Of a stretch of DNA of 45,510 nt, positions 33,554-41,643 are shown one piece after another. Position 1 is the first letter of the stretch. The number at the start of each line of letters is the position of its first letter. Source of the DNA: an uncultured Bacteroidota bacterium (lineage in GTDB: Bacteria; Bacteroidota; Bacteroidia; Flavobacteriales; Flavobacteriaceae); assembly GCA_902550325.1 (NCBI GenBank), contig CACCYT010000005.1, positions 1 to 45,510 on the forward strand. The letters are read 5' to 3'. A model generated the notes under the pieces. That model saw only the letters and a program-made list of their open reading frames with translations. It was not told the DNA's origin and did no database searches. Made by a program: the position numbers and the translations under genes.

Positions 33554-35920
33554 CTAATTTTCTTCTTTTATCTCTGCGATTCTTATGAGTAGATCAGCTT
33601 TTGAACCATAACATTTTTCAATATCCTCAATAAACACACCATTCACATTAGTTTTAGTTGTGATGGTTAGTATACTCTCCGTAGGTTTTTCTTCATTAAC
33701 ATTTAGTACAACAGTTTTATTAATGTCCTTAAAGTCATTAAAAACTGACTGTTCGGCACCATGTTCACCTAAAATTGGAGCAATTACAAGCCCTACTAGA
33801 CATGTAAGTTTAATGAGTATATTCATCGAAGGACCAGATGTATCTTTAAAAGGATCTCCAACTGTATCACCTGTGACTGCAGCTTTGTGAGCATCTGAGC
33901 CCTTTTTTTCAATTTTACCATTTATTTCAACTCCTGCTTCAAAAGACTTTTTTGCATTATCCCAAGCTCCACCAGCATTGTTTTGGAAAATAGCCCACAA
34001 AACACCAGAGACGGCAACACCTGCCATATAACTTCCGAGAGATTCAGGACCCATTATAAATCCAATTATAACGGGTGTTACAATTGTTAAAATACCAGGT
34101 AAAAGCATTTCTCTTAAAGCTGCATTGGTAGATATTTCAACACATTTTTCATAATCAGGCTTAGATTTTCCCTCTAAGATACCCGGAATTTCTTTAAACT
34201 GTCTTCTAACCTCTTGAACCATTTTCATTGCAGCTTTACCAACTGATTCCATTGCTAAAGCAGAAAAAATAACTGGAATCATTCCCCCGATAAAAAGTGC
34301 TGCAAGTACGTCAGCTTTGAAAATGTTGATCCCATCAATACCAGTGAATGTGACGTATGCTGCAAAAAGAGCAAGAGCAGTAAGTGCAGCAGAGGCAATA
34401 GCAAATCCCTTACCTGTTGCAGCAGTTGTATTACCAACAGAGTCTAATATATCTGTTCTTTCCCTAACTTCTTTTGGAAGCTCGCTCATTTCAGCAACAC
34501 CACCAGCGTTGTCGGATATCGGACCAAATGCATCAATTGCCAATTGCATAGCAGTTGTTGCCATCATTGCTGATGCAGAAATCGCAACGCCGTAAAAACC
34601 ACCAAGTTCATAAGCACCCCAAATTGCAACTGCAAACAAGATGACAGATGAAAATGTTGATTTCATACCTGTTGCAAGGCCAGCAATTATATTTGTAGCA
34701 GCACCGGTTGATGAATTTTGGACAATATTTAAAACAGGCTTCTTACCAAGGGCTGTATAGTATTCAGTAAAAGCAGAGATTAGATAACCAACGGTTAAAC
34801 CAACAATTGTTGAGTAAAAAATATTTATGCTTGGTATGTCTTTTGCACCCTCCCCAAAAAACTTCATTCCGTAAATGGTTACGGGAAGTAATAAGTCTAT
34901 TAAAACCCAACATGATCCAAGAGTGATCAATATCGATATCAAGTTTCCTAAATTTAATGAGCTCTGAACTTGAGCTTCTTTTGCATCGTTGTTTTTTATT
35001 TTAATGACTAATGTCCCGATTATTGAAGCGATAATTCCAACTCCTGCAATAAATAGAGGCAAAAGAATCGGACCAATACCACCAAATGGGTCATCAAATT
35101 GCTTTTGTGCATAATCAGTCATATCCTTAATAATGTAGTTTCCTAAAACCATAGATGCCAAAACAGTTGCAACATAACTTCCAAATAAGTCAGCGCCCAT
35201 TCCAGCGACATCCCCAACGTTATCTCCAACATTATCAGCAATTGTAGCAGGGTTTCTTGGGTCATCTTCAGGTATTCCTGCCTCAACTTTTCCAACTAAA
35301 TCAGCACCAACATCAGCAGCTTTTGTATATATACCACCACCAACTCTTGCAAATAATGCAATTGACTCTGCACCAAGTGAAAAACCAGCTAAAGCCTCTA
35401 GAACTACTGTCATATCCAAATAAAAGTTATTGCTGTCACCAGACATGAATTGGTTCATAAAAAACATAAAAAACAAACTTAGGCCAAGGACAGCTAAACC
35501 AGCAACACCCAGACCCATTACAGTACCACCCCCAAATGCGATATCCAGAGCTTTAGGTAAACTTGACCTTGCTGCTTGTGTTGTTCTACTGTTAGCATCT
35601 GTTGCTATTCTCATTCCAATATTTCCAGCTAAACCCGAGAAAACAGCGCCGACAACAAATGCTGGTATTATCATCCAACTGGTTGTCTCAACTAAAATTG
35701 AAATAACAAATAAGGCAATTGAAGCAACGATCACAAAAACAAACAACAATCTATATTCAGCATTGAGAAAAGCAAGTGCCCCTTTTTTTATGGCTGAACT
35801 GATTGTGATCATTTTTTCATTACCAGGATCTTGTTTTTTTACCCATCTGGCCTTAAAAAACATAAATATTAAACCTATTATGGACAAAGCGATTGGGATA
35901 AAAACTGGATTGAAATTCAT
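33554..35920 (-). CDS. hppA: Membrane-bound pyrophosphatase (ion-pumping), K+-dependent type
   Basis: Pumps H+ and/or Na+ across the inner membrane using pyrophosphate. The 788-residue protein has about 16 helices and the hydrolytic motif around DVGADLVGKVEAG, with EDDPRNPATIADNVGDNVGD. Alanine in GNTTAATGKG marks the K+-dependent class. The gate position in helix 6, Glu in Na+-type enzymes (LFESY), is Gly247 here (LFGSY), while helix 5 has Glu185 in GAESIALF. A C-terminal soluble extension of about 50 residues (from about 740) follows the last helix. It is a single gene between kinase and pdhB. Confidence 0.95.
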   Translation of the reverse strand: MNFNPVFIPIALSIIGLIFMFFKARWVKKQDPGNEKMITISSAIKKGALAFLNAEYRLLFVFVIVASIALFVISILVETTSWMIIPAFVVGAVFSGLAGNIGMRIATDANSRTTQAARSSLPKALDIAFGGGTVMGLGVAGLAVLGLSLFFMFFMNQFMSGDSNNFYLDMTVVLEALAGFSLGAESIALFARVGGGIYTKAADVGADLVGKVEAGIPEDDPRNPATIADNVGDNVGDVAGMGADLFGSYVATVLASMVLGNYIIKDMTDYAQKQFDDPFGGIGPILLPLFIAGVGIIASIIGTLVIKIKNNDAKEAQVQSSLNLGNLISILITLGSCWVLIDLLLPVTIYGMKFFGEGAKDIPSINIFYSTIVGLTVGYLISAFTEYYTALGKKPVLNIVQNSSTGAATNIIAGLATGMKSTFSSVILFAVAIWGAYELGGFYGVAISASAMMATTAMQLAIDAFGPISDNAGGVAEMSELPKEVRERTDILDSVGNTTAATGKGFAIASAALTALALFAAYVTFTGIDGINIFKADVLAALFIGGMIPVIFSALAMESVGKAAMKMVQEVRRQFKEIPGILEGKSKPDYEKCVEISTNAALREMLLPGILTIVTPVIIGFIMGPESLGSYMAGVAVSGVLWAIFQNNAGGAWDNAKKSFEAGVEINGKIEKKGSDAHKAAVTGDTVGDPFKDTSGPSMNILIKLTCLVGLVIAPILGEHGAEQSVFNDFKDINKTVVLNVNEEKPTESILTITTKTNVNGVFIEDIEKCYGSKADLLIRIAEIKEEN

Positions 35921-35951
35921 CTTGTTAAAATTTAGGGGTCAAAAATAGAAT

Positions 35952-36932
35952 TTATTTTTGATATAGTACTTTATGGACAGACTTAATTACGTCATTTTGG
36001 TTAGGAAGCCACTCTGCAAGTAAGACAGGTGAATAGGGTGCTGGAGTATCAGCTGTATTTAATTTTTCAATCGGAGCATCCAAATAATCAAAACACTTGT
36101 TTTGAATTTGATGAGATATTTCTGTAGAAACATTTCCAAATGGCCAAGCTTCTTCAACTATCACTAGTCTGTTTGTTTTTTTGACGGAATTTATGATTGT
36201 ATCTATGTCAAGTGGTCGAATCGTTCTAAGGTCAATTATTTCTAAGTCAATGTTTTTTTCCTTCAATTTGTCTGAGGCTTTATATACCTCTTTGATAATT
36301 TTTCCAAAAGAAACAATTGTAACATCATTACCTTCTTTTTTTACTTCTGCCTTTCCAATTGGTATTAAATATTCTTCCTCCGGAACATTTCCTTTGTCCC
36401 CATACATCTGTTCAGACTCCATAAAAATAATGGGGTCATTGTCTCTTATTGCTGACTTCAACAAACCTTTTGCGTCGTAGGGATTGGATGGTACAATTAC
36501 CTTTAAACCAGGGCAATTAGCAAACCAATTGTCAAATGCCTGTGAATGTGTTGCTGCAAGTTGTCCAGCAGAGCCAGTTGGTCCACGAAAAACAATGGGA
36601 CATGGAAATTGACCACCAGACATTTGTCTAATCTTAGCTGCGTTATTTATTATTTGGTCTATACCTACCAATGAAAAATTGAATGTCATAAACTCAATAA
36701 TTGGTCTATTACCAGTCATAGTGGACCCAACTCCTATTCCAGCAAAGCCTAACTCACTTATTGGTGTATCTATGACCCTCAATTCTCCAAATTCGTCTAA
36801 CATTCCCTTCGACGCTTTGTATGCACCGTTGTATTCCGCAACTTCTTCACCCATGAGGTAAATTGTTTCATCTCTTCTCATTTCTTCAGACATTGCTTCA
36901 CAAATGGCTTCTCTAAATTGAATTTCTCTCAT
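35952..36932 (-). CDS. pdhB: Pyruvate dehydrogenase E1 component, beta subunit
   Basis: Beta chain of the E1 alpha2-beta2 pyruvate decarboxylase of the pyruvate dehydrogenase complex. The 326-residue product (ATG at 36932; a TTG nine bases upstream is rejected) contains MREIQFREAICEAMSEEMRRDE, GEEVAEYNGAYKASKGM, FGELRVIDTPISELGFAGIGVG, QLAATHSQAFDNWFANCPGL and DAPIEKLNTADTPAPYSP, all diagnostic for PdhB. The alpha subunit is not in the window. It is divergent from etfB, with a palindrome between them. Confidence 0.96.
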   Translation of the reverse strand: MREIQFREAICEAMSEEMRRDETIYLMGEEVAEYNGAYKASKGMLDEFGELRVIDTPISELGFAGIGVGSTMTGNRPIIEFMTFNFSLVGIDQIINNAAKIRQMSGGQFPCPIVFRGPTGSAGQLAATHSQAFDNWFANCPGLKVIVPSNPYDAKGLLKSAIRDNDPIIFMESEQMYGDKGNVPEEEYLIPIGKAEVKKEGNDVTIVSFGKIIKEVYKASDKLKEKNIDLEIIDLRTIRPLDIDTIINSVKKTNRLVIVEEAWPFGNVSTEISHQIQNKCFDYLDAPIEKLNTADTPAPYSPVLLAEWLPNQNDVIKSVHKVLYQK

Positions 36933-36973
36933 CGACAACAAAAATATGAATATTTATTTTAAAATTTTTCAAA

Positions 36974-36991
36974 TACTATGCGTGCATAGTA
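36974..36991. repeat. 18-base palindrome between pdhB and etfB
   Basis: TACTATGC-GT-GCATAGTA has eight-base arms and a two-base centre, in the 95-base space between the divergent starts of pdhB and etfB. It resembles an operator for a dimeric regulator. It is too short and lacks a T tail, so it is not a terminator. On the plus strand a TATCTTTA (37005-37012), near the TAnnTTTG consensus, begins 13 bases after it, placing the palindrome in the -33 region of an etfB promoter. Confidence 0.6.
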
Positions 36992-37027
36992 AATTGATTT
37001 TAATTATCTTTATGGTTAGGTATATTC

Positions 37028-37774
37028 ATGAAAATTTTGGTATGTGTAAGTTGTGTTCCAGAAACAACTTCAAAAATAAATTTCACAAATAATAACACTG
37101 AATTTGACAGCAGTCAAGTTCAGTATGTTATTAATCCAAACGATGAGTTTGGATTAACAAGGGCTGTATGGTTTAAAGAAAATGATGGTGCAGAAATTGA
37201 TGTCATTTCGGTTGGATTAGAAAATACTGATCAAATTTTAAGAAAAGCTTTGGCTATTGGAGCTGATAGAGGTTATAGAATTAATCAAGAACCTACTGAC
37301 AGCTACCAAGTAGCAAAATTATTGTCTAATCATATATCAAAACACAATTACGATTTGGTCATTGCAGGAAGAGAATCAATTGATTATAATGGAGGAATGG
37401 TTCCAGGAATTATTGCTGAAATTTTACATTTTAATTATGTAACAAATTGTGTTGATTTAAAAATAAATGAAAATAAAGCAAAAATAAAAAGAGAAATTGA
37501 AGGTGGAATCGAAACCTTGTCATGCAAACTTCCTTTGATAATTGGAGCTCAAAAAGGACTTGTTGAAGAATCAGATTTAAAAATCCCTAATATGAGAGGA
37601 ATAATGCAGGCTCGTTCAAAGCCATTTGAAATTATTGAAGACAACACAGTGGAAACTAAAACAAATACTATTTCGTTTTCAAAGCCTGACAATCATAAAG
37701 AAATCAAATTATTATCACCAGATAATTTGGATGAACTGATTGATCTTTTACATAATGAAGCAAAAGTAATTTAG
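37028..37774 (+). CDS. etfB: Electron transfer flavoprotein beta subunit
   Basis: Beta chain of ETF, which takes electrons from acyl-CoA dehydrogenases. The 248-residue protein has the N-terminal MKILVCVSCVPETTSKI, the NPNDEFGLTRAVW segment, GADRGYRI, a DLVIAGRESIDYNGGMVPG stretch and the family signature around LPLIIGAQKGLVEESDLKIPNMRGIMQA. It is the first gene of an etfB-etfA pair, one base apart, and is divergent from pdhB. Its role is in fatty acid and amino acid catabolism feeding the respiratory chain. Confidence 0.96.
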   Translation: MKILVCVSCVPETTSKINFTNNNTEFDSSQVQYVINPNDEFGLTRAVWFKENDGAEIDVISVGLENTDQILRKALAIGADRGYRINQEPTDSYQVAKLLSNHISKHNYDLVIAGRESIDYNGGMVPGIIAEILHFNYVTNCVDLKINENKAKIKREIEGGIETLSCKLPLIIGAQKGLVEESDLKIPNMRGIMQARSKPFEIIEDNTVETKTNTISFSKPDNHKEIKLLSPDNLDELIDLLHNEAKVI

Positions 37775-37775
37775 A

Positions 37776-38738
37776 ATGAGCATATTAGTCTACATAGAAT
37801 CCAACGAAAATGAAATAAAAAAAAGTTCATTTGAGTTACTATCATATGCTAAAGAGTTGTCAAAAAAACTCTCGCTGGAGGTAATTGCACTAGTAATTAA
37901 TTGTTCTAATATTTTAACTCTTCAAGAGTTTGGCCCTGATAAAATATTATCAATAAATCAAACTAAGTTAAATTTATTTAATGCTCAAAATTATGCTGAG
38001 TTAATTTCTAATGTTTCAAAAAGTACAGGTGCTAAAAACATTATAATTTCTGACAGTGTAAATTGTAAATATTTAGCTTCACTCTTATCTGTAAAAATCA
38101 ATGCTGCTTTTATTTCTAATGTTGTTTCTATTCCATCCTCCATATCCCCGTTTATTGTTAAAAGAAGTACCTTTTCTAACAAAGCTTTTTGTGATATCAA
38201 AATAAATTCTGATATCAAAATTTTAAGCATCTCCAAAAACTCATTTGGTGTAAACAAAAATAAATCCGAACCAATTATCGAAAACATTGAAAATGATTTC
38301 ATTGAATCTGGAATTATTTTTGAGTCTGTTGAACTTTCGAGTGGCTCTGTTAGAATTGAAGATGCAGATATAGTTGTTTCTGCAGGAAGGGGAATGAAAG
38401 GCCCTGAGAATTGGAATATTATTGAGGATTTGGCAAAAACACTTAATGCTGCAACCGCATGCTCTAAGCCTGTCTCTGATTTGGGATGGAGACCCCATAG
38501 TGAGCACGTAGGACAAACTGGAAAACCAGTTTCAACCAATCTTTATATTGCAATAGGAATTTCTGGTGCCATTCAACACTTGGCGGGTGTCAGTTCTTCA
38601 AAAGTTAAAGTTGTAATTAATACAGACCCTGAGGCACCGTTCTTTAAAGTTGCTGATTATGGTATCGTTGGTGATGCGTTTGATGTTGTCCCAAAATTAA
38701 ATGAAAAACTTAAGGTTTTCCAAGCTGAAAATAATTAA
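37776..38738 (+). CDS. etfA: Electron transfer flavoprotein alpha subunit
   Basis: FAD-binding alpha chain of ETF, 320 residues. The N-terminal half is divergent, and the C-terminal FAD domain is well conserved: AGRGMKGPENW, then SKPVSDLGWRPHSEHVGQTGKPV, LYIAIGISGAIQHLAGVSSS, and VVINTDPEAPFFKVADYGIVGD. It follows etfB after one base and is followed 24 bases later by the bifunctional nuclease gene. Confidence 0.96.
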   Translation: MSILVYIESNENEIKKSSFELLSYAKELSKKLSLEVIALVINCSNILTLQEFGPDKILSINQTKLNLFNAQNYAELISNVSKSTGAKNIIISDSVNCKYLASLLSVKINAAFISNVVSIPSSISPFIVKRSTFSNKAFCDIKINSDIKILSISKNSFGVNKNKSEPIIENIENDFIESGIIFESVELSSGSVRIEDADIVVSAGRGMKGPENWNIIEDLAKTLNAATACSKPVSDLGWRPHSEHVGQTGKPVSTNLYIAIGISGAIQHLAGVSSSKVKVVINTDPEAPFFKVADYGIVGDAFDVVPKLNEKLKVFQAENN

Positions 38739-38762
38739 CTTTCTGTAATCATTTAATGATCC

Positions 38763-39329
38763 ATGAGCTTAGTTAAGTTAAAGGTAAATAGAATATCGTA
38801 TAGTCAATCACAAAACGGTGCTTATGCACTTATTCTAGAGGAAAATGATGGTGAGAGAAAGCTACCAATAGTAATAGGTGGTTTTGAGGCCCAATCTATT
38901 GCAATTGCATTGGAAAAAAACATTGAACCACCACGCCCTCTAACTCATGATTTGTTTAAAAAGTTTGCGAAAAATTTTGAAATTAAAATCAAACAAGTCA
39001 TTATTCATAAACTTGTTGATGGTATTTTTTATTCAAGTCTTATATGTGAGAGAGATAGTGTAGAAGAGATTCTAGATGCAAGAACTTCGGATGCAATTGC
39101 ACTAGCACTAAGATTTGACTCTCCAATTTATACTTATGATAAAATTTTGGAAAAGGCTGGAATAATTTTGAAAAAAGAAGTTTCCAAAAAAAATATAAAA
39201 AATGATCTTCATGATGATTTTAAAAAATACAGTAAAAAACAACTTAATAAGAAAATTGAAAATGCAATTGAAGCTGAAAATTACGAATTAGCAGCAAGGT
39301 TGAGAGATGAGATAAATACAAGGAAATAG
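38763..39329 (+). CDS. Bifunctional nuclease family protein with C-terminal UVR motif
   Basis: A 188-residue DUF151/BFN protein. The N-terminal 125 residues carry the family pattern (YALILEENDGERKLPIVIGGFEAQSIAIAL, PPRPLTHDLF, LDARTSDAIALALRFDSPIY). The C-terminal 30 residues (LNKKIENAIEAENYELAARLRDEI) match the UvrB/UvrC-type UVR helical motif, joined by a lysine-rich linker. Family members in plants and bacteria have reported nuclease activity; the role here is unknown. It is probably co-transcribed with etfA and nupC, with three bases to nupC. Confidence 0.9.
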   Translation: MSLVKLKVNRISYSQSQNGAYALILEENDGERKLPIVIGGFEAQSIAIALEKNIEPPRPLTHDLFKKFAKNFEIKIKQVIIHKLVDGIFYSSLICERDSVEEILDARTSDAIALALRFDSPIYTYDKILEKAGIILKKEVSKKNIKNDLHDDFKKYSKKQLNKKIENAIEAENYELAARLRDEINTRK

Positions 39330-39332
39330 TTT

Positions 39333-40676
39333 ATGTTAAATTTTTTATCATTCATTGATCAGAATATACCTAGCGCTGGTTTTTCATTTGATAGCTTTTC
39401 AAGAGGATTATTAGGGCTAGTAACCATACTCTTGATTTCTTATTTTTTAAGTAATAACAAGAAAAAAATTAATTGGAAAACAGTCTTTATCGCATTATTT
39501 TCGCAGATTTTTCTTGCTATTTTAATCTTAAAAGTAGATTTTGTTCAAAAGTTATTTGAGGGGGCAGGCTATGCTTTTGTCAAACTAATTGATTTTACAA
39601 GAGAAGGAACATTGTTTGTTTTTGGAGACTTGTTAAAACCTAACTCAACAAGTTACATTTGGGCTTTTGAGATTTTACCCACTGTCATATTTTTTTCGGC
39701 AATTACTTCAATTCTTTTTTATTTGAATGTAATTCAAGTAGTAGTAAAATTTTTTGCAAGGCTTTACACAAGATTTTTAAAAATATCAGGATCCGAAAGT
39801 TTATCTGTCATTGGAAATATTTTCCTGGGTCAGACAGAAGCTCCATTAATGATTAAAGCATACCTTCCAAATATGAACAAATCTGAAATTTTATTGGTTA
39901 TGGTTGGTGGAATGGCTACTGTAGCTGGTGGTGTTTTAGCTGCTTACATTGCTTTTTTAGGTGGTGATGACCCAGTTAAACAAGTTGAATTTGCTAAGCA
40001 TTTATTAACGGCATCTGTAATGGCAGCTCCCGGGGCAATTTTAATTTCAAAAATTCTATATCCACAAACTGAAAAAATTGAAAGTGATGTCAAAATATCT
40101 AACTACAATGCTGGATCTAATATTCTCGATGCAATTTCAAATGGAACTATAGAGGGCATAAAACTCGCTGTAAACATAGGTGCAATGGTTTTGGTATTTA
40201 TTGCTTTTATAGCGCTGGTTAATTACTTGTTTTTGAGTTTTGGGGAGATAACAGGAATCAATTCATTATTAATGGAAAACACAATTTATGACTCATTGTC
40301 GTTAGAAGCGATAATGGGATTTGTATTTGCTCCTCTCATGTGGCTTATAGGAATTGCAACTGCTGATATTATGCCAATGGGACAACTATTGGGAATAAAA
40401 CTTTCTATTAATGAATTTATAGCTTACATGCAACTTGCTGACTTTCAGAGTAGTTCAAATCTTGTAACATTAAAATATCAAAAGTCTGTTATAATGGCTA
40501 CTTATATGTTGTGTGGTTTTGCGAATTTTTCATCAATTGGTATTCAAATTGGTGGTATTGGATCATTAGCGCCAAACCAAAGAAAAACACTTTCGGAGTT
40601 TGGTATCAAAGCTTTAATAGGTGGTGCTCTTGCCTCATTGCTATCTGCTACTATTGCAGGTATGTTAATTGGTTAA
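39333..40676 (+). CDS. Concentrative nucleoside transporter (NupC/CNT family)
   Basis: Sodium- or proton-coupled nucleoside importer of the inner membrane, 447 residues with about ten helices. Landmarks are GNIFLGQTEAPLMIKAYL (the substrate-binding QTEAP motif), MATVAGGVLAAYI, and the late NFSSIGIQIGGIGSLAPNQR. It sits directly before thyA and near a deoxynucleoside kinase, a context for nucleoside salvage. Confidence 0.94.
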   Translation: MLNFLSFIDQNIPSAGFSFDSFSRGLLGLVTILLISYFLSNNKKKINWKTVFIALFSQIFLAILILKVDFVQKLFEGAGYAFVKLIDFTREGTLFVFGDLLKPNSTSYIWAFEILPTVIFFSAITSILFYLNVIQVVVKFFARLYTRFLKISGSESLSVIGNIFLGQTEAPLMIKAYLPNMNKSEILLVMVGGMATVAGGVLAAYIAFLGGDDPVKQVEFAKHLLTASVMAAPGAILISKILYPQTEKIESDVKISNYNAGSNILDAISNGTIEGIKLAVNIGAMVLVFIAFIALVNYLFLSFGEITGINSLLMENTIYDSLSLEAIMGFVFAPLMWLIGIATADIMPMGQLLGIKLSINEFIAYMQLADFQSSSNLVTLKYQKSVIMATYMLCGFANFSSIGIQIGGIGSLAPNQRKTLSEFGIKALIGGALASLLSATIAGMLIG

Positions 40677-40730
40677 TATCTTTTTATTTTTTTTAATTTT
40701 TCTTCTTACACATTTTATAATTTTACAGAT

Positions 40731-41555
40731 GTGAAGCAGTATCTGGATCTTATAAAACATGTTATCGAAAAAGGTGATGAAAAAGGAGATAGAACAGGAA
40801 CAGGAACCAAGAGTGTATTTGGTTATCAGATGCGTTTTAATCTAGAAGACGGTTTTCCCCTCGTAACCACCAAAAAACTGCATCTAAAATCTATTATTTA
40901 CGAGTTATTATGGTTCATAAACGGAGAGACCAATATCAAATATTTAAAAGAAAATGGAGTCAAAATTTGGGATGCATGGGCAGACAAAAACGGGGATTTA
41001 GGTCCTGTCTATGGTTCACAATGGAGAAATTGGAACAATGAAAAAATAGATCAAATCTCTAATTTAGTCGAACTGATTAAAAATAATCCAAATAGCAGGA
41101 GGATGTTAGTTTCTGCTTGGAATCCAAGTGTTTTACCTGATACTAATAAAGGCTTTGGTGAAAATATAATGAATGGAAAAGCAGCTTTACCTCCATGTCA
41201 TGCCTTCTTTCAATTTTATGTATCTAATAAAAAATTATCTTGTCAACTTTACCAAAGAAGTGCAGATATATTTCTTGGTGTACCATTTAATATAGCATCT
41301 TATGCGCTTTTTACTCACATGATTGCACATGTTTGTAAACTTGATGTAGGTGATTTTATTCACACATTCGGTGATGCTCACATTTACAATAATCATTATG
41401 ATCAAATTCAACTACAATTATCCAGATCTCCAAGAAAATTACCCAAACTAAATATTAAACGAAGAGTGAATAGCATTTTTGACTTCAGGTTTGAAGATTT
41501 TGAAATTTTAAACTATGATCCTCACCCCCACATTAAAGGAAAAGTTTCAGTATAG
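40731..41555 (+). CDS. thyA: Thymidylate synthase ThyA
   Basis: Methylates dUMP to dTMP using methylenetetrahydrofolate. The 274-residue protein begins with GTG ([15 protein letters not shown]); the overlapping ATG two bases upstream is followed at once by TGA. The catalytic cysteine is C156 in [13 protein letters not shown], and [15 protein letters not shown] and [17 protein letters not shown] are the dUMP-binding stretches. It ends [12 protein letters not shown], the expected terminus. An insertion of about ten residues after [10 protein letters not shown] is present compared with the E. coli form. Confidence 0.97.
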   Translation: MKQYLDLIKHVIEKGDEKGDRTGTGTKSVFGYQMRFNLEDGFPLVTTKKLHLKSIIYELLWFINGETNIKYLKENGVKIWDAWADKNGDLGPVYGSQWRNWNNEKIDQISNLVELIKNNPNSRRMLVSAWNPSVLPDTNKGFGENIMNGKAALPPCHAFFQFYVSNKKLSCQLYQRSADIFLGVPFNIASYALFTHMIAHVCKLDVGDFIHTFGDAHIYNNHYDQIQLQLSRSPRKLPKLNIKRRVNSIFDFRFEDFEILNYDPHPHIKGKVSV

Positions 41556-41595
41556 TTTGGCATTGAGTTTGTAATTATATTTGGCATTGATTTTG
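41556..41595 (+). repeat. Two 16-base direct repeats, sigma-54-like
   Basis: TTTGGCATTGAGTTTG (41556-41571) and TTTGGCATTGATTTTG (41580-41595) differ at one base and start 24 bases apart, directly after the thyA stop codon. The second copy, extended by CA, gives GG-N10-GC (41583-41584 and 41595-41596), the spacing and bases of a -24/-12 sigma-54 promoter (TGGCA...TTGCA). In the first copy GC is replaced by GT. No protein is encoded here. Confidence 0.55.
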
Positions 41596-41643
41596 CAAAT
41601 TGATTAGTAGGTAAAATATATATTTTAATTTAAATTTATAGTC

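Noticed and set aside
35257-35948. Plus-strand frames inside hppA
   Set aside because: They are low-complexity (Gln/His/Leu-rich) antisense translations of a conserved membrane protein.
37991-38539. Long open frame on the minus strand inside etfA
   Set aside because: It lies fully antisense to a well-conserved ETF alpha gene, has no recognisable domain, and follows from low stop-codon density in the opposite frame.
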